Source of the DNA: Stutzerimonas xanthomarina DSM 18231
GTDB taxonomy: Bacteria > Pseudomonadota > Gammaproteobacteria > Pseudomonadales > Pseudomonadaceae
Direction of reading: 5' to 3'
Assembly: GCF_900129835.1 (NCBI RefSeq)
Contig: NZ_FQXA01000003.1
Coordinates: 248,001 to 312,000 of the forward strand
DNA length: 64,000 nucleotides
In this document: one piece after another, positions 1 to 8,683 of the stretch
Layout: each line of letters begins with the position of its first letter
Numbering within the stretch: the first letter of the stretch is position 1
Made by a program: the position numbers and the translations under genes
The notes under the pieces: model-generated
What the model was told of the DNA's origin: nothing
The model's input: the letters and a program-made list of their open reading frames with translations, nothing else
The model's database searches: none

Positions 1-1062
1 CAACGATTCAACCAATGCCAATTGCGTGAACAACACGGCCTCCGGAGGTGGTGTGGCCAGCCAGAGGGTCAGGATGGCTTCCATTTCGAGCATCATCGGC
101 AGGGCAAAGACCCACATCAGAAAGAACGTAAGTTTTGAGCCATTTAGGATCAGGTTGAACATTTCGTCCTTCTGATCGGCTGCGTAGCTTTTGATGATCG
201 GGGGATACAGGCCGGTGTTCAGGTTCTGTGAGAAGACCATGGCCTGACCGGCCACCGTCAGCGCGATGGCTCGCGCAGCAACTGTCGCAGGGTTGAACAA
301 CTGGTTGATCAGTACGGTAACCGCCTGGTTGCGGAATACCGTGGTGAGCTGGCCGAAGAGCGTCCAGCCCGTGAAGTCGAGGGTTTCTTTGAGCTGTGCT
401 CTGTCCCAATGGATTTTGCGGAACTGGCATTCGGCATACTTTTTCAAACAGATGCCGATGTAAATGGTCGTGGTGATTAGGGCCGTAATCAATAGAAATC
501 CGGCATAGAGTACAAGCACATCACCGGCCGCTCGCGACAGCAGCATTGCAGCTCCCAGCTTGAGTACGGCCTCTATCACTGAAACCAGCGCATACAGGTG
601 CATGTCCTCATGGGCGATGAGGATGGCTATGAACGGCGATGCCAGGATGCTAGCGACAAAACCCAAGGCAACCAATTGGTAGACATGCAGGGCTGCCAGC
701 CTGCGATCTGTTGGCAGATTTAATTCTTCTGTGACAAACCACAGGCCTATGGTCTGTAGCAGTAGCAGGGCAATCAGGCCGATTGCCAGATATAGCACCC
801 AGTTTACGCTGAAGGTTTGCTTTAGCTTGAGATCATCCTGCTGGCCTATGGCGTAAGCGAAAAAGCGTTGGGTGGCAGAGGCCATGGTGCCGGGCAGGAA
901 GCTGAGAAGGGTGACAAAGCCGGCCACGGCGGTGTAGATGCCGAAGTCGCCCACACCCAAGGCGTTCAACACTACACGCAGTGCGTACAGGTTGATCAGC
1001 ACTATGACGATCTGACGACTGTAGAGCGCCAGCGTATTTTTCAGGATTCGTTTGTTGCGCAT
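1..1062 (-). CDS. Wzx-like polysaccharide flippase, partial
   Basis: The reverse strand is open from an ATG at 1062 to the window edge (354 codons), so the C-terminus lies outside. The product is very hydrophobic with many membrane segments and a polar amphipathic start (MRNKRILKNTLALYSRQ). The early segment with ALGVGDFGIY and the FLPGTMASATQRFFAYAIG stretch are typical of polysaccharide/lipopolysaccharide flippases of the MOP (Wzx/MATE) superfamily. Such proteins move undecaprenyl-linked repeat units across the inner membrane. The ATG directly follows the TGA of the wecC remnant (1065-1063), so it belongs to the same leftward exopolysaccharide operon. Substrate cannot be read from sequence. 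Confidence 0.8.
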   Translation of the reverse strand, partial: MRNKRILKNTLALYSRQIVIVLINLYALRVVLNALGVGDFGIYTAVAGFVTLLSFLPGTMASATQRFFAYAIGQQDDLKLKQTFSVNWVLYLAIGLIALLLLQTIGLWFVTEELNLPTDRRLAALHVYQLVALGFVASILASPFIAILIAHEDMHLYALVSVIEAVLKLGAAMLLSRAAGDVLVLYAGFLLITALITTTIYIGICLKKYAECQFRKIHWDRAQLKETLDFTGWTLFGQLTTVFRNQAVTVLINQLFNPATVAARAIALTVAGQAMVFSQNLNTGLYPPIIKSYAADQKDEMFNLILNGSKLTFFLMWVFALPMMLEMEAILTLWLATPPPEAVLFTQLALVESL

Positions 1063-1839
1063 TCAGGCTGACCAGATGCCGCGGGTATCTATGACGCTGC
1101 CAGATTGGCTGGCAGTTGTGCTGGCACTCCTGAACTGCTGGTGGTCAACCAGCAGCACGTTGATAGCGGCGTACTGCTCAGCCTCCTGTTGTGCAACGAG
1201 TCGCAGCCGGCCTTCAAGGCTTGCCGGTAACGCCCTGATATTCGGCTCCACGGCCAACACCGGCCCAGGATGGGTGGCTGCGATCTGCTGAGTAATCGCC
1301 AAAGCCGGACTTTCCCTCAAATCATCAATATCCGGCTTAAATGCCAGCCCAAAGCAGGCAATGGTCACGTCCTTCGCGGTTTTATCCGGGTTTTCCATCA
1401 GGTATTCCGCAACCGCCTGTTTGGCCTTATTGATTACCCATTCCGGCTTGCTGTCGTTCACTTCCCTTGCAGTGCGGATCAGCCGCGCTTCTTCCGGTGT
1501 TTTGCTGACGATAAACCAGGGGTCAACGGCAATGCAGTGGCCGCCCACGCCGGGGCCGGGTTGCAGAATATTCACGCGGGGATAGCGGTTAGCCAGGCGG
1601 ATCAGCTCGTTGGCGAAGGCGATGTTGACGTCGCGAAAGCTGTTTTCCGTCAGCTTGCACATTTCGGCGGTGCGGGCGTTAGTGATCACGCACTCGCCCT
1701 GCCTGAACAGCTTGTACAGGCTTGTCGCAGCTTCCGAGCATTTGGGCGTCATGCCACCAATCACGCGGTCGTTCTGTACCAGTTCGCGCAATACATGGCC
1801 GGGCAAAACACGTTCGGGGCAGTGGGCGATGCGGATATC
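1063..1839 (-). pseudogene. wecC: wecC remnant (UDP-N-acetylmannosamine dehydrogenase C-terminal part)
   Basis: The reading frame from 1839 to the TGA at 1063 gives about 258 residues closely matching the C-terminal part of WecC, which oxidises UDP-ManNAc to UDP-ManNAcA. Visible marks are IAHCPERVLPGH, the TAEMCKLTENSFRDVNIAF stretch with the family lysine, the PGPGVGGHCIAVDPWF block holding the catalytic Cys, and the C-terminal GLAFKPDIDDLRESPA block. Full-length WecC is about 420 residues. The NAD-binding N-terminal Rossmann half (about 145 residues) is missing, and the frame runs directly into a truncated wcaJ in another frame. An additional stretch of about 14 residues appears lost between NEL and IRLANR. 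The first in-frame ATG is at 1806, inside the domain. Almost certainly inactive. Confidence 0.85.
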
Positions 1840-2353
1840 CGACGATCAGCGAGGTGCGTTGCGCCTGTTGTTCCTGCCAATAGCGCCGTGCGAGTTTGTG
1901 CAGCGGCAGGAAGATGGCGGCCTGGGCGGCAAAACCCAGCACAGCCCAGAGCAGGATCACCTCGCGGGAATACAGCTCGCTGGTTTTGGTGACGAAGGCC
2001 AACGCGGTCAACCCGGCCAGCAGCACCAGCCATGCGCCCAAGAGCCGGGCAAGACCGATCAGGTAGCCATGCTGCTTGTAGTACACCTGCAGCAGCGAGT
2101 AGACCGGCACGGAGCCAAACAGCGTCACGATCACCAGGATGCGATAGTGCGGGTCGATGGTCCCTGTCTTGATGTCCGCCAGCGTCACCAGCAACAGCGT
2201 CAGCGCCACGTTGGCGGTAAGCCACTGCAGCCAGAATGTCAGGCCACGACCAGACAGCGTTTGCGCCCTGTGCACGCCTACTGCGCGACGCTGCGCCGAT
2301 TGCGGCTGGCTTTGCGCGATTACCCTGTAGGTGCTGGAGTCAAACTGCGTCAC
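1838..2353 (-). pseudogene. Truncated WcaJ-type undecaprenyl-phosphate sugar phosphotransferase (N-terminal part)
   Basis: This encodes the membrane N-terminal part of a polyprenyl-phosphate glycosyl-1-phosphate transferase (initiating transferase). It starts MTQFDSSTYRVIAQSQ, has four to five hydrophobic segments, and reaches QRTSLIVG, the start of the cytosolic Rossmann-like domain, where homology stops. Complete members are about 460 residues; here only about 172 remain, and the C-terminal catalytic sugar-transferase domain is absent. I prefer a GTG start at 2353, with GAGG about 9 nt upstream and 28 nt after the vpsP-like stop; an ATG at 2422 would overlap that gene by 41 nt. After about 1838 the frame continues into antisense-like sequence derived from wecC. 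The lost region would have held the rest of wcaJ and probably intervening sugar genes. Confidence 0.8.
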
Positions 2354-2381
2354 AAGCAAGTTCCTCGAAAACGTGCTGCCT

Positions 2382-3137
2382 TCACTGGCAGAGCTTGCGG
2401 GTGGCCTTGAGCGATGCATCAAGGCTGTTACAAAGGGTATCGGTCAGGCCGTGTTGCGCGGCGAGTGCTTGCGTGTACTGCGCATCACGCGGGCCGTAGG
2501 CAACGTTGAAACGGGCGGATTCGAGAAAGCGCTCGCGCTCGCTTTTGGTCAACTGCGGCCAGGCCGCGAAGGCGATAGTTACCACTTCACGCTGCACTTC
2601 GATGCGTGATGGCCCCAGGTCGCTTGCCTGGCCAAGTGCCTGGCGGAATTCGTCATCGAACTGGGCCAGTTGCAGCTTGGTATGCGCCAGCCGGGACCAG
2701 GTGTGGGGCCATGTCGGGCGTGCCTGGGTGGAGGCGCGATAGCTGTCCAGTGCGGCCAGTCGCGATGCCTGGGCCTCGGGATTTCCGAAGGTTTGGGTGA
2801 ACTGTTGCCAGCTGTAGACGCGGCCTAGCCGGTCCAGGTATTCGCCGTTGGCGGTCGGGTACAGGTCTACCGCGCGTTGTGCAGCGGCCTGGGCGACGGC
2901 CCAGGCGCGGGGGGTCGGTTCCTGGCCTTTGCTGGCCCAGTCTTTGAGGAAGATTTCTGTCTGGTAGCTGGCCATGCCGGCGAGTGTCATGCGGCCGCCC
3001 GTGTAGGCCAGCATGAGCATGAGCAGCAGCACGACGAGCGCCAGGCCTTTTTGCGTGACGCTTTTCACGTTTTCCGTTTGGGAGCGCGAATGCCGGCGTA
3101 CCCGGCGGCTCGCCCGGCCTTGAGTGTGTTCTGTCAT
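2382..3137 (-). CDS. VpsP-like polysaccharide biosynthesis protein
   Basis: This 251-residue protein has a basic N-terminus, one membrane segment at about residues 31-50 (LALVVLLLMLMLAYTGG) and a mostly helical periplasmic part with TPR-like character (PTWPHTWSRLAHTKLQLAQ). This layout resembles the VpsP family found in Vibrio-type exopolysaccharide clusters, whose biochemical role is undefined. Its ATG overlaps the stop of the upstream phosphatase gene by 4 nt, so the two are translationally coupled. Assignment is by overall look and gene context, not by a catalytic motif. Confidence 0.6.
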   Translation of the reverse strand: MTEHTQGRASRRVRRHSRSQTENVKSVTQKGLALVVLLLMLMLAYTGGRMTLAGMASYQTEIFLKDWASKGQEPTPRAWAVAQAAAQRAVDLYPTANGEYLDRLGRVYSWQQFTQTFGNPEAQASRLAALDSYRASTQARPTWPHTWSRLAHTKLQLAQFDDEFRQALGQASDLGPSRIEVQREVVTIAFAAWPQLTKSERERFLESARFNVAYGPRDAQYTQALAAQHGLTDTLCNSLDASLKATRKLCQ

Positions 3138-3859
3138 TGGAAGTGGTGTTGGGCGATTTGCCAGGGGTTGTGCCTGACCAGCGCCTCGGCCTTGGCCTCG
3201 CCGATGAGGCGGGCGGCATGTTGCATGCCTTCGCTGAGCAGTGGCGGGCGGTACTGCTGGTTGTGGGCGTCGGTAGCCAGGATGGTGACGACGCCCTCTT
3301 CCAACAGGCTATGTGCAAGCTCTTGCGCTGCCGGCCCGAAGCCGCCGGCTACCGAGGCGGCTGTAACCTGGAGCAGGCAGCCTTGGTCGAGGAACGACTT
3401 GAGCTTGCTTGGGGTGCGCAGCAGGCCTTTGTTGCGTTCGGGGTGGGCGATCATCGGGATGATGTTGCGCTGCAACAGCCAAGCCGTGAGCCGTTCGGCG
3501 CCAAAGGGGATTTCGCCGTGGGGGAATTCCAGCAACAGGACCTTTTTGCCCTCCCATTCACCCAGGAAGGGGATTTCGTTCTGGGCGATGCCGACCATCA
3601 GCTCCATGCCGAAGCGGACTTCCGCGGCGGTGCTTATGTGCAGATCGATACCGGCCTGTAGCAAGCCGGCCACCAGTTCGGCCTTGGCGGCAGCGATGGT
3701 TGCCGGGGTGTTGTCGTAGCGGCCGGGGTGGATATGCGGTGTGCAGACCAGGTGGGTGATGCCGTCACGCACCGCCATGCGCGCCAGGGCAAGCGAGGTT
3801 TCGAGGTCAGGCGCCCCGTCGTCGATACCGGGGAGCAGGTGGTTGTGGAGGTCGATCAT
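3134..3859 (-). CDS. PHP-family protein-tyrosine phosphatase (CpsB/YwqE type)
   Basis: A 241-residue protein beginning MIDLHNHLLPGIDDGA, the metal-binding HxH motif of PHP-fold phosphatases. Further metal ligands are seen in CTPHIHPGRYDN, in the MIAHPERN segment and in the ILATDAHN segment. Family members (CpsB, YwqE, Wzb functional analogues) dephosphorylate the tyrosine-rich tail of the BY-kinase in capsule or exopolysaccharide assembly; the cognate kinase gene lies just upstream, though separated by a 560-nt repeat-bearing gap. It is translationally coupled to the vpsP-like gene downstream (4-nt overlap). Confidence 0.88.
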   Translation of the reverse strand: MIDLHNHLLPGIDDGAPDLETSLALARMAVRDGITHLVCTPHIHPGRYDNTPATIAAAKAELVAGLLQAGIDLHISTAAEVRFGMELMVGIAQNEIPFLGEWEGKKVLLLEFPHGEIPFGAERLTAWLLQRNIIPMIAHPERNKGLLRTPSKLKSFLDQGCLLQVTAASVAGGFGPAAQELAHSLLEEGVVTILATDAHNQQYRPPLLSEGMQHAARLIGEAKAEALVRHNPWQIAQHHFQ

Positions 3860-3934
3860 GGTGATGGGGGTCTGGTTGTGGGAGCGGTGAGTTCGTTGTG
3901 AGGTTTTTTAAAATGGTGGTTCGGTGTGGCTGGG

Positions 3935-4366
3935 TTGTGGCAAGCCTTTGGCCTGCATTCGCCGCGGGGGCGCGCCTCCCACGGAGCGGTGCAGTGTCGT
4001 AGGGTGGATCGCGCTTTATCGATCCACCGATTGGCGGCCATGGTGGATGTGGAAAGCGACATCCATCCTACGGTCCTGGGTTGTGGTAGGCCTTGGCCTG
4101 CATTCGCCGCGGGCGCGCGCCCGCGGAGCGGTGCAGTGTCGTAGGGTGGATCGCGCTTTATCGATTCACCGAATGGTGGCTATGGTGGATGTGGAAAGCG
4201 ACATCCATCCTACGGTCCTGGGTTGTGGTAGGCCTTGGCCTGCATTCGCCGCGGGCGCGCGCCCGCGGAGCGGTGCAGTGTCGTAGGGTGGTTCGCGCTT
4301 TATCGATTCACCGAATGGTGGCTATGGTGGATGTGGAAAGCGACATCCACCCTACGGGACGTGGGC
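3935..4366. repeat. Three direct repeats of about 142 bp with nested palindromes
   Basis: Three near-identical units start at about 3935, 4081 and 4223. Each has a GC-rich palindrome (perfect 20-bp in units 2 and 3 at 4107-4126 and 4249-4268; degenerate in unit 1) followed by a 73-bp inverted-repeat body (3999-4071, 4141-4213, 4283-4355) opening with GTAGGGTGG and closing with CCATCCTAC or CCACCCTAC. Inside the body sit smaller stems such as GGTGGATCG/CGATCCACC in unit 1. The array fills the gap between the kinase and phosphatase genes, so it is transcribed as part of the operon. It resembles REP/palindromic intergenic elements of Pseudomonas; no coding sense is visible. Confidence 0.9.
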
Positions 4367-4376
4367 TTGTGGCGTA

Positions 4377-4401
4377 GGTGGCCAACGCTTTTTTGGCCAC
4401 C
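4377..4401 (-). terminator. Hairpin 3' of the Wzc-like gene
   Basis: A 9-bp stem GGTGGCCAA/TTGGCCACC with a 7-nt loop lies about 17 nt after the kinase stop codon. There is no following T-run on the leftward strand, so it is at best a weak or Rho-assisted stop, or an mRNA 3'-end stabiliser. An RfaH-modified polymerase would be expected to read through. Confidence 0.4.
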
Positions 4402-4418
4402 GATAGAGGCCGTACGGG

Positions 4419-6665
4419 TCAGGCGGTTTTGTTGCTGCTGTAGCCGTAGTAGTCGTAGTAGCCGCCGTAGCTGTAGCCGTATTTCTGCGCCTTTTTGATG
4501 TCTACCTGGTTGAGGACGATGCCTTTGACCGGGGCGTTGTTCTGCAGCAGTTGGCCTACGCCCTTCTCTACCAGCGGGATGTGGGTGGAGTCGGACTTGA
4601 TCACGTAGATCAGCGAGTCGGCCAGGGTGGAGAGGACGATGGCATCGCTGACGGCCTGGGTCGGTGGCGAGTCGATGATGATGCGGTCATAACGGCCCTT
4701 GAGCACTTCGATGGCCTTGGCAAAACGCTGCGAGGAGAGCAGTTCCAGCGGGTTTGGCGGTACGGTGCCGGCGCAGATCATGTCGATGCCGTCCACGGTC
4801 TTGATGCACTCCTCAAGTTTGGCGTTGCCGGCGATGAGGTTGGCCAGGCCTGGCGTGCCCACCGGGAAGTCGAAGCTCTTGGCCAGCGTCGGGCGGCGCA
4901 GGTCGGCGTCGATCAGCAGCACGCGCTCCATCTGGCCCAGGGCGAAGGCCAGGTTGACCGAAACGGTACTCTTGCCCTCCCCCGGAATCGACGAAGTGAT
5001 GACCATGACCTTGTGCGGGTGGTCGATGGCCGACAGCACGACGCCGGTGCGAATGGTACGGATGGACTCGGAGAAGCTCTTGTCCTTGTCGGTGGTGAAC
5101 AGCCGCGCCATGTCGCTGCGCTCGCCTTGCTTGATCATTGGCAGGATGCCGAACACCGGAATGTTCAGGCGCCCTTCCACCGCTTCCGTGCTCTTGAAGG
5201 TGTTGCTCAGGGCGTCCAGCAGCAAGGTCAGGCCGACGCCGACAAACAGCGCCAGCAGCGCGGCGATGGCGACGATAAGCGACTTCTTCGGTTTGATCGG
5301 CTCGTTCGGCACAACGGCCTTGTCGACGACGCGGGCATTGGCGCTGTCCATGTCGGAGGTGGCGGCCGTTTCCTTCAGACGGGTCATGAAGGTGTCGTAC
5401 AGCGCACGGTTGCCGTCGACTTCACGCTGCAGTTCACGCAGCTGGAACTCCTTGCGGGAGATGTCCTGAATTTTCGATTTATTGGAATTGAACGAGGCCT
5501 GCAGTGAATTCTCGTTGGCCAGTGCCAGTTGGTAATTGCGCTCGATACCGGCAACGATCTGTTCAACTTGCCCGCGCAAGCTACCCGAGGCGGCGCTGAG
5601 GTCAGAGCGCGCGGCGGCCATCGCCGGATGACCCGGACCATAGCGTTTGGAGAGCTCCTCAACCTTCGCCTGGGCCTTGGCCTGCTCCGCCTTGAATTGC
5701 TGAATCAGCGGATGCCCCAGTACTGCGGGGATGGTCGCCAGCCGCTCCCAGCCGCCGTTGCGCATGCTCTGCACCTGGCGATACTGGCTTTCGGCCTCAG
5801 CGCGCTGGCTACGTGCATCAATCATGCGATCACCGGTCAGCGACAGCTCGGCCGCGCTGATGGTGGTGACGCCGTCGACATCAACCAGGTTTTCCTTTTC
5901 GCGGAACGCCTGCAGGCGGTCTTCAGCGCTCTTGAGCTTGGTACGCAGCTCACCGAGGCGGCTGTTCATCCAATTGGTAGCGGTCATGGACATTTCCATG
6001 GTCGCTTCCAGCTGGGTTTCGATAAAGCCATTGGTCAGGGCGTTTGCAGCCAGAGCAGCGGTGTAGGGGTCGGCCATGTCGACCTGAACCTTGACCAGCT
6101 GGCTCTTGCCTTGCGGCGCGATGCTGATGCGTTCCATGAACTCGATAGTGACGGCATCGAAGATGTCCGCTTCGGTAGTGTCCAGTCCACTCTGAAGGTC
6201 GCCCGGCATGGTGAAGGGCATCGCCTTGCGGAAATCCAGCTTGGCCAGCACGCCGCTCACATCGATCAGCGGCTCGGGCTGCTGCCGCGGATCGAACTCT
6301 GGGTGGGTGGTCAGGTTCAGCTGACGCACCACACGCTCGGCCAGAGCGCGGGATTTCAACAGTTCGAACTGGGTCTGCAGATATTCGGTACCCGCGCCTT
6401 CCAGTCCGTATACCTGTTCGATGGAAACAACCTTGGCGGCTTTTTCCTCGATCAGCAGCGTTGCCGCTGCGCGATAGATCGGCGTGATCGCGAGCACCCC
6501 AAGGATCGTCACCATGGTCACCACCAGCACCAGGGTGATGATGCTCCACTTGCGGCGCCAGACGGTCTGCCAAAGTTTCAACAGGTCAATTTCGTCATCG
6601 TCGTTGTCGTCCTGGCGCTGGCCGACCAGGTTGCGCTCGATGATCTGGGTATTGTCGCTTGTCAT
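4419..6665 (-). CDS. Wzc-like polysaccharide co-polymerase / BY-type tyrosine autokinase
   Basis: About 748 residues. An N-terminal Wzz domain has a membrane segment (SIITLVLVVTMVTILGVLAI); a long periplasmic coiled-coil region follows, then a second membrane segment (LIVAIAALLALFVGVGLTLLL). The C-terminal cytoplasmic kinase shows Walker A (SSIPGEGKSTVSVNLAF), Walker A' (LLIDADLRRPT) and a late DSPPTQAVSDA block. The tail is a tyrosine cluster (YGYSYGGYYDYYGYS) that is the usual autophosphorylation site. It controls chain length and export with the Wza-like protein; the PHP phosphatase downstream would reverse the phosphorylation. I place the start at ATG 6665 rather than the GTG at 6704, because the sequence from MTSDNTQ fits the family N-terminus; the ribosome site is weak for both. 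Confidence 0.93.
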   Translation of the reverse strand: MTSDNTQIIERNLVGQRQDDNDDDEIDLLKLWQTVWRRKWSIITLVLVVTMVTILGVLAITPIYRAAATLLIEEKAAKVVSIEQVYGLEGAGTEYLQTQFELLKSRALAERVVRQLNLTTHPEFDPRQQPEPLIDVSGVLAKLDFRKAMPFTMPGDLQSGLDTTEADIFDAVTIEFMERISIAPQGKSQLVKVQVDMADPYTAALAANALTNGFIETQLEATMEMSMTATNWMNSRLGELRTKLKSAEDRLQAFREKENLVDVDGVTTISAAELSLTGDRMIDARSQRAEAESQYRQVQSMRNGGWERLATIPAVLGHPLIQQFKAEQAKAQAKVEELSKRYGPGHPAMAAARSDLSAASGSLRGQVEQIVAGIERNYQLALANENSLQASFNSNKSKIQDISRKEFQLRELQREVDGNRALYDTFMTRLKETAATSDMDSANARVVDKAVVPNEPIKPKKSLIVAIAALLALFVGVGLTLLLDALSNTFKSTEAVEGRLNIPVFGILPMIKQGERSDMARLFTTDKDKSFSESIRTIRTGVVLSAIDHPHKVMVITSSIPGEGKSTVSVNLAFALGQMERVLLIDADLRRPTLAKSFDFPVGTPGLANLIAGNAKLEECIKTVDGIDMICAGTVPPNPLELLSSQRFAKAIEVLKGRYDRIIIDSPPTQAVSDAIVLSTLADSLIYVIKSDSTHIPLVEKGVGQLLQNNAPVKGIVLNQVDIKKAQKYGYSYGGYYDYYGYSSNKTA

Positions 6666-6801
6666 GCTCGGAAAAACTCTGAATAGATGTAGGCGCTCAG
6701 GCACCGGACCGCGCCCAGTCGGCTCGGAGGCCGCCCATCAGGAACGACGATTTACGTATCGGCCGCGAGGTCTACAGCGGCGCTGGCTCAGCTTCGACGG
6801 G

Positions 6802-7335
6802 CTAGAAGAAACCCTGATCGACGGTGATGGTGTCGCCAGGTGCGACAACGGTGTCGAGTGTGCCGCTGATCGGCTTGTCGCTCTGCTGGTCGCGGATCAC
6901 ATTGATTCGCTTAGTCGAAGCGCGCTCGGTCAAGCCGCCCGCAAGGGCGATGGCACGCCGCAGAGTCAGGCCCGGCTGGTAGGGATAGCCGCCCGGTTCT
7001 TTCACTTCACCGCTGATGAAGAACTCACGGTAGGTCAGAACACTGACCGATACGCGTGGGTTGATCAGGTATTCGCCCTTAAGGTTGTCGACGAGCATCT
7101 GTTCAATTTCCGACGCAGTCTTGCCCTTGGCGCGCAGCTCCCCAATGAACGGATAAGAGAAGGTGCCGGCATCGGTAAGGCGCAGCTCCTCGAAGCTCAA
7201 ATCCGGTTCGCCAAATACGTTGATGCGAATGACGTCGCCTGAAGCCAGCTTGTAGGTAGAGCTGCCTTCGGCCTGGGCATTGGCGCTGAGAAGGAACATG
7301 CCGAAGAGCATGCTGAAGAACAATCGACTGAACAT
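6802..7335 (-). CDS. Wza-like polysaccharide export (OPX) protein, short form
   Basis: A 177-residue protein with a signal peptide ending near ANAQA (about residue 22). The poly-export domain begins YKLASGDVIRINVFGEPDL, and SLBB-like sequence follows (FFISGEVKEPGGYPYQPG, LRRAIALAGGLTERAS). It has no lipobox and lacks the extra SLBB repeats and C-terminal helix of full-length Wza (about 380 residues). It therefore belongs to the short OPX class that works with a separate outer-membrane protein, probably the barrel encoded just upstream. It lies 97-137 nt from the kinase gene in the same leftward operon. Confidence 0.88.
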   Translation of the reverse strand: MFSRLFFSMLFGMFLLSANAQAEGSSTYKLASGDVIRINVFGEPDLSFEELRLTDAGTFSYPFIGELRAKGKTASEIEQMLVDNLKGEYLINPRVSVSVLTYREFFISGEVKEPGGYPYQPGLTLRRAIALAGGLTERASTKRINVIRDQQSDKPISGTLDTVVAPGDTITVDQGFF

Positions 7336-7412
7336 ATGACTCGGTTTCTCTTGGTTGTCGCGCGAATGATCCGGAAGCCTTGCTGCTGCCGGATCGTCCG
7401 TAACCGCGGGTA

Positions 7413-8600
7413 TTACAGGCTGGCTGTGAAGCTGATCGAATAGATGTTGCGTTCGTAGCTCTCGTTCACCACGTTGGAATCGTTCTCGGCGTACTTGTAG
7501 CCGACGCCGATATCCAGCCAGCGACGCATTTCGTAGTTCAGGCCCAGACCGAAGATGTCGGTCTTGTCGAGACGGTTGTTGACCGTGTCATCGATGTAAT
7601 CCTGCTCGCTACGGGTGTAGCTAGCGATGGAGTACACGCGATCAAGCCAGTAGTGCTTCCAGTCCAGGGTGGTGCTGGTTGCCTGGATTGCCGATGCGCC
7701 GTTTTCGCCTTCGTCCAGGGCGCGTCGCGCTTTCAGGCCGAAGGTGGAATAGGTGCGCGGCTGCCAGGTGATGCCGGCTTCCCACATACCGCCCGACTGG
7801 TCGTCATTGATGTTGCGGTCGAACTCTTTCTTTTCACGACCGAACTTGACGGTGCCGGTGGTCTTGGCCGTGGCGTCCCAGGTCAGACCGCCGAGGAATG
7901 CCAGGTTGGTGGCGTCCAGACTCTTGGCCGAAACGTAGGAGTAATCGGTGTGGCGCAGCTCGGCCAGCGCACGGGTCTTGGCGCCGAGGCGGTAGTACAG
8001 CGTGCTACGCAGTGCTGTGGCGTCACGCTCCTTTTCGGAGTTCAGGCGCGTACCGTTGGAGCGAAGCCCGGTGTTGTCGTAGCGCAGCTCTTTGTAGTCG
8101 GCACCGAAGTCGATCTGTGCGCGGGCAGTCTCGACGCCATAGGTGTACACGCCACCGATGTTCTTGCTGTTGTACTTGTCACCCTGCACGCCCGGAGTCG
8201 CCGAGGTGGTTTCTTCCACCTTGTGGTAACCGGCATTCAGGACAAGCTGATTGCGCGCATTGAAGCGGAACCCAGCATCACCCGTCAGGTGATGGTCGGT
8301 GTTGTTGTCCTTGTGGCTGGAGTGGAAGGTGTCACTGTCAGCGGTGTAGGCCAGGACATATTCGGATTTACGGCCGTACGCCGTCAGTGCCAGCGTCGGC
8401 GAAATACGGGTGATCCAGGACGATTCTTCGTTGTTTTCCACTTCACGGAAGTTGTCGTCATAGCTTTCAGTCACTTTCAGCGTCGGGGTAAATTCCAGAC
8501 CGTCAGCGATCTTCATGCTCATGGCTTCAACAGCCAGAGCGCTACCACTTGCAGCGGAAACAGCGATTGCCAGCACGCTGGCCTTGATTGTGTTGCTCAT
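7413..8600 (-). CDS. EpsL/VpsM-like outer-membrane beta-barrel protein
   Basis: A 395-residue protein with a signal peptide (MSNTIKASVLAIAVSAASGSALA), an N-terminal segment FTPTLKVTESYDDNFREVENN, and then repeated alternating strands rich in aromatic residues and Arg. It ends in NIYSISFTASL, a C-terminal pattern of outer-membrane barrels. In exopolysaccharide operons such proteins (EpsL/VpsM type) are thought to form or support the export channel with a short OPX partner. I choose the ATG at 8600 (GGA upstream, proper signal peptide) over the ATG at 8621. Confidence 0.75.
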   Translation of the reverse strand: MSNTIKASVLAIAVSAASGSALAVEAMSMKIADGLEFTPTLKVTESYDDNFREVENNEESSWITRISPTLALTAYGRKSEYVLAYTADSDTFHSSHKDNNTDHHLTGDAGFRFNARNQLVLNAGYHKVEETTSATPGVQGDKYNSKNIGGVYTYGVETARAQIDFGADYKELRYDNTGLRSNGTRLNSEKERDATALRSTLYYRLGAKTRALAELRHTDYSYVSAKSLDATNLAFLGGLTWDATAKTTGTVKFGREKKEFDRNINDDQSGGMWEAGITWQPRTYSTFGLKARRALDEGENGASAIQATSTTLDWKHYWLDRVYSIASYTRSEQDYIDDTVNNRLDKTDIFGLGLNYEMRRWLDIGVGYKYAENDSNVVNESYERNIYSISFTASL

Positions 8601-8683
8601 GCGTTCCAGTCCCTTACACATCGACAGGAAGTTTCGAGAGCAGAAGCCGGCCTATCGCCGACTTCTGGCGTTGATCGCGTCGA

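Noticed and set aside
8-430. Leftward 140-codon frame
   Set aside because: Out-of-frame shadow of the Wzx-like flippase, which is open through the window edge.
3935-4366. CRISPR array
   Set aside because: Three ~142-bp nearly identical units without unique spacers; no cas genes in the window.
3924-4377. Several overlapping rightward frames of 70-120 codons
   Set aside because: They are translations of the 142-bp repeat array; the near-identical repeated peptides reflect DNA repeats, and no ribosome site is present.
4551-6686. Two long rightward frames (318 and 385 codons)
   Set aside because: Antisense of the Wzc-like kinase, which has clear Walker motifs on the other strand.
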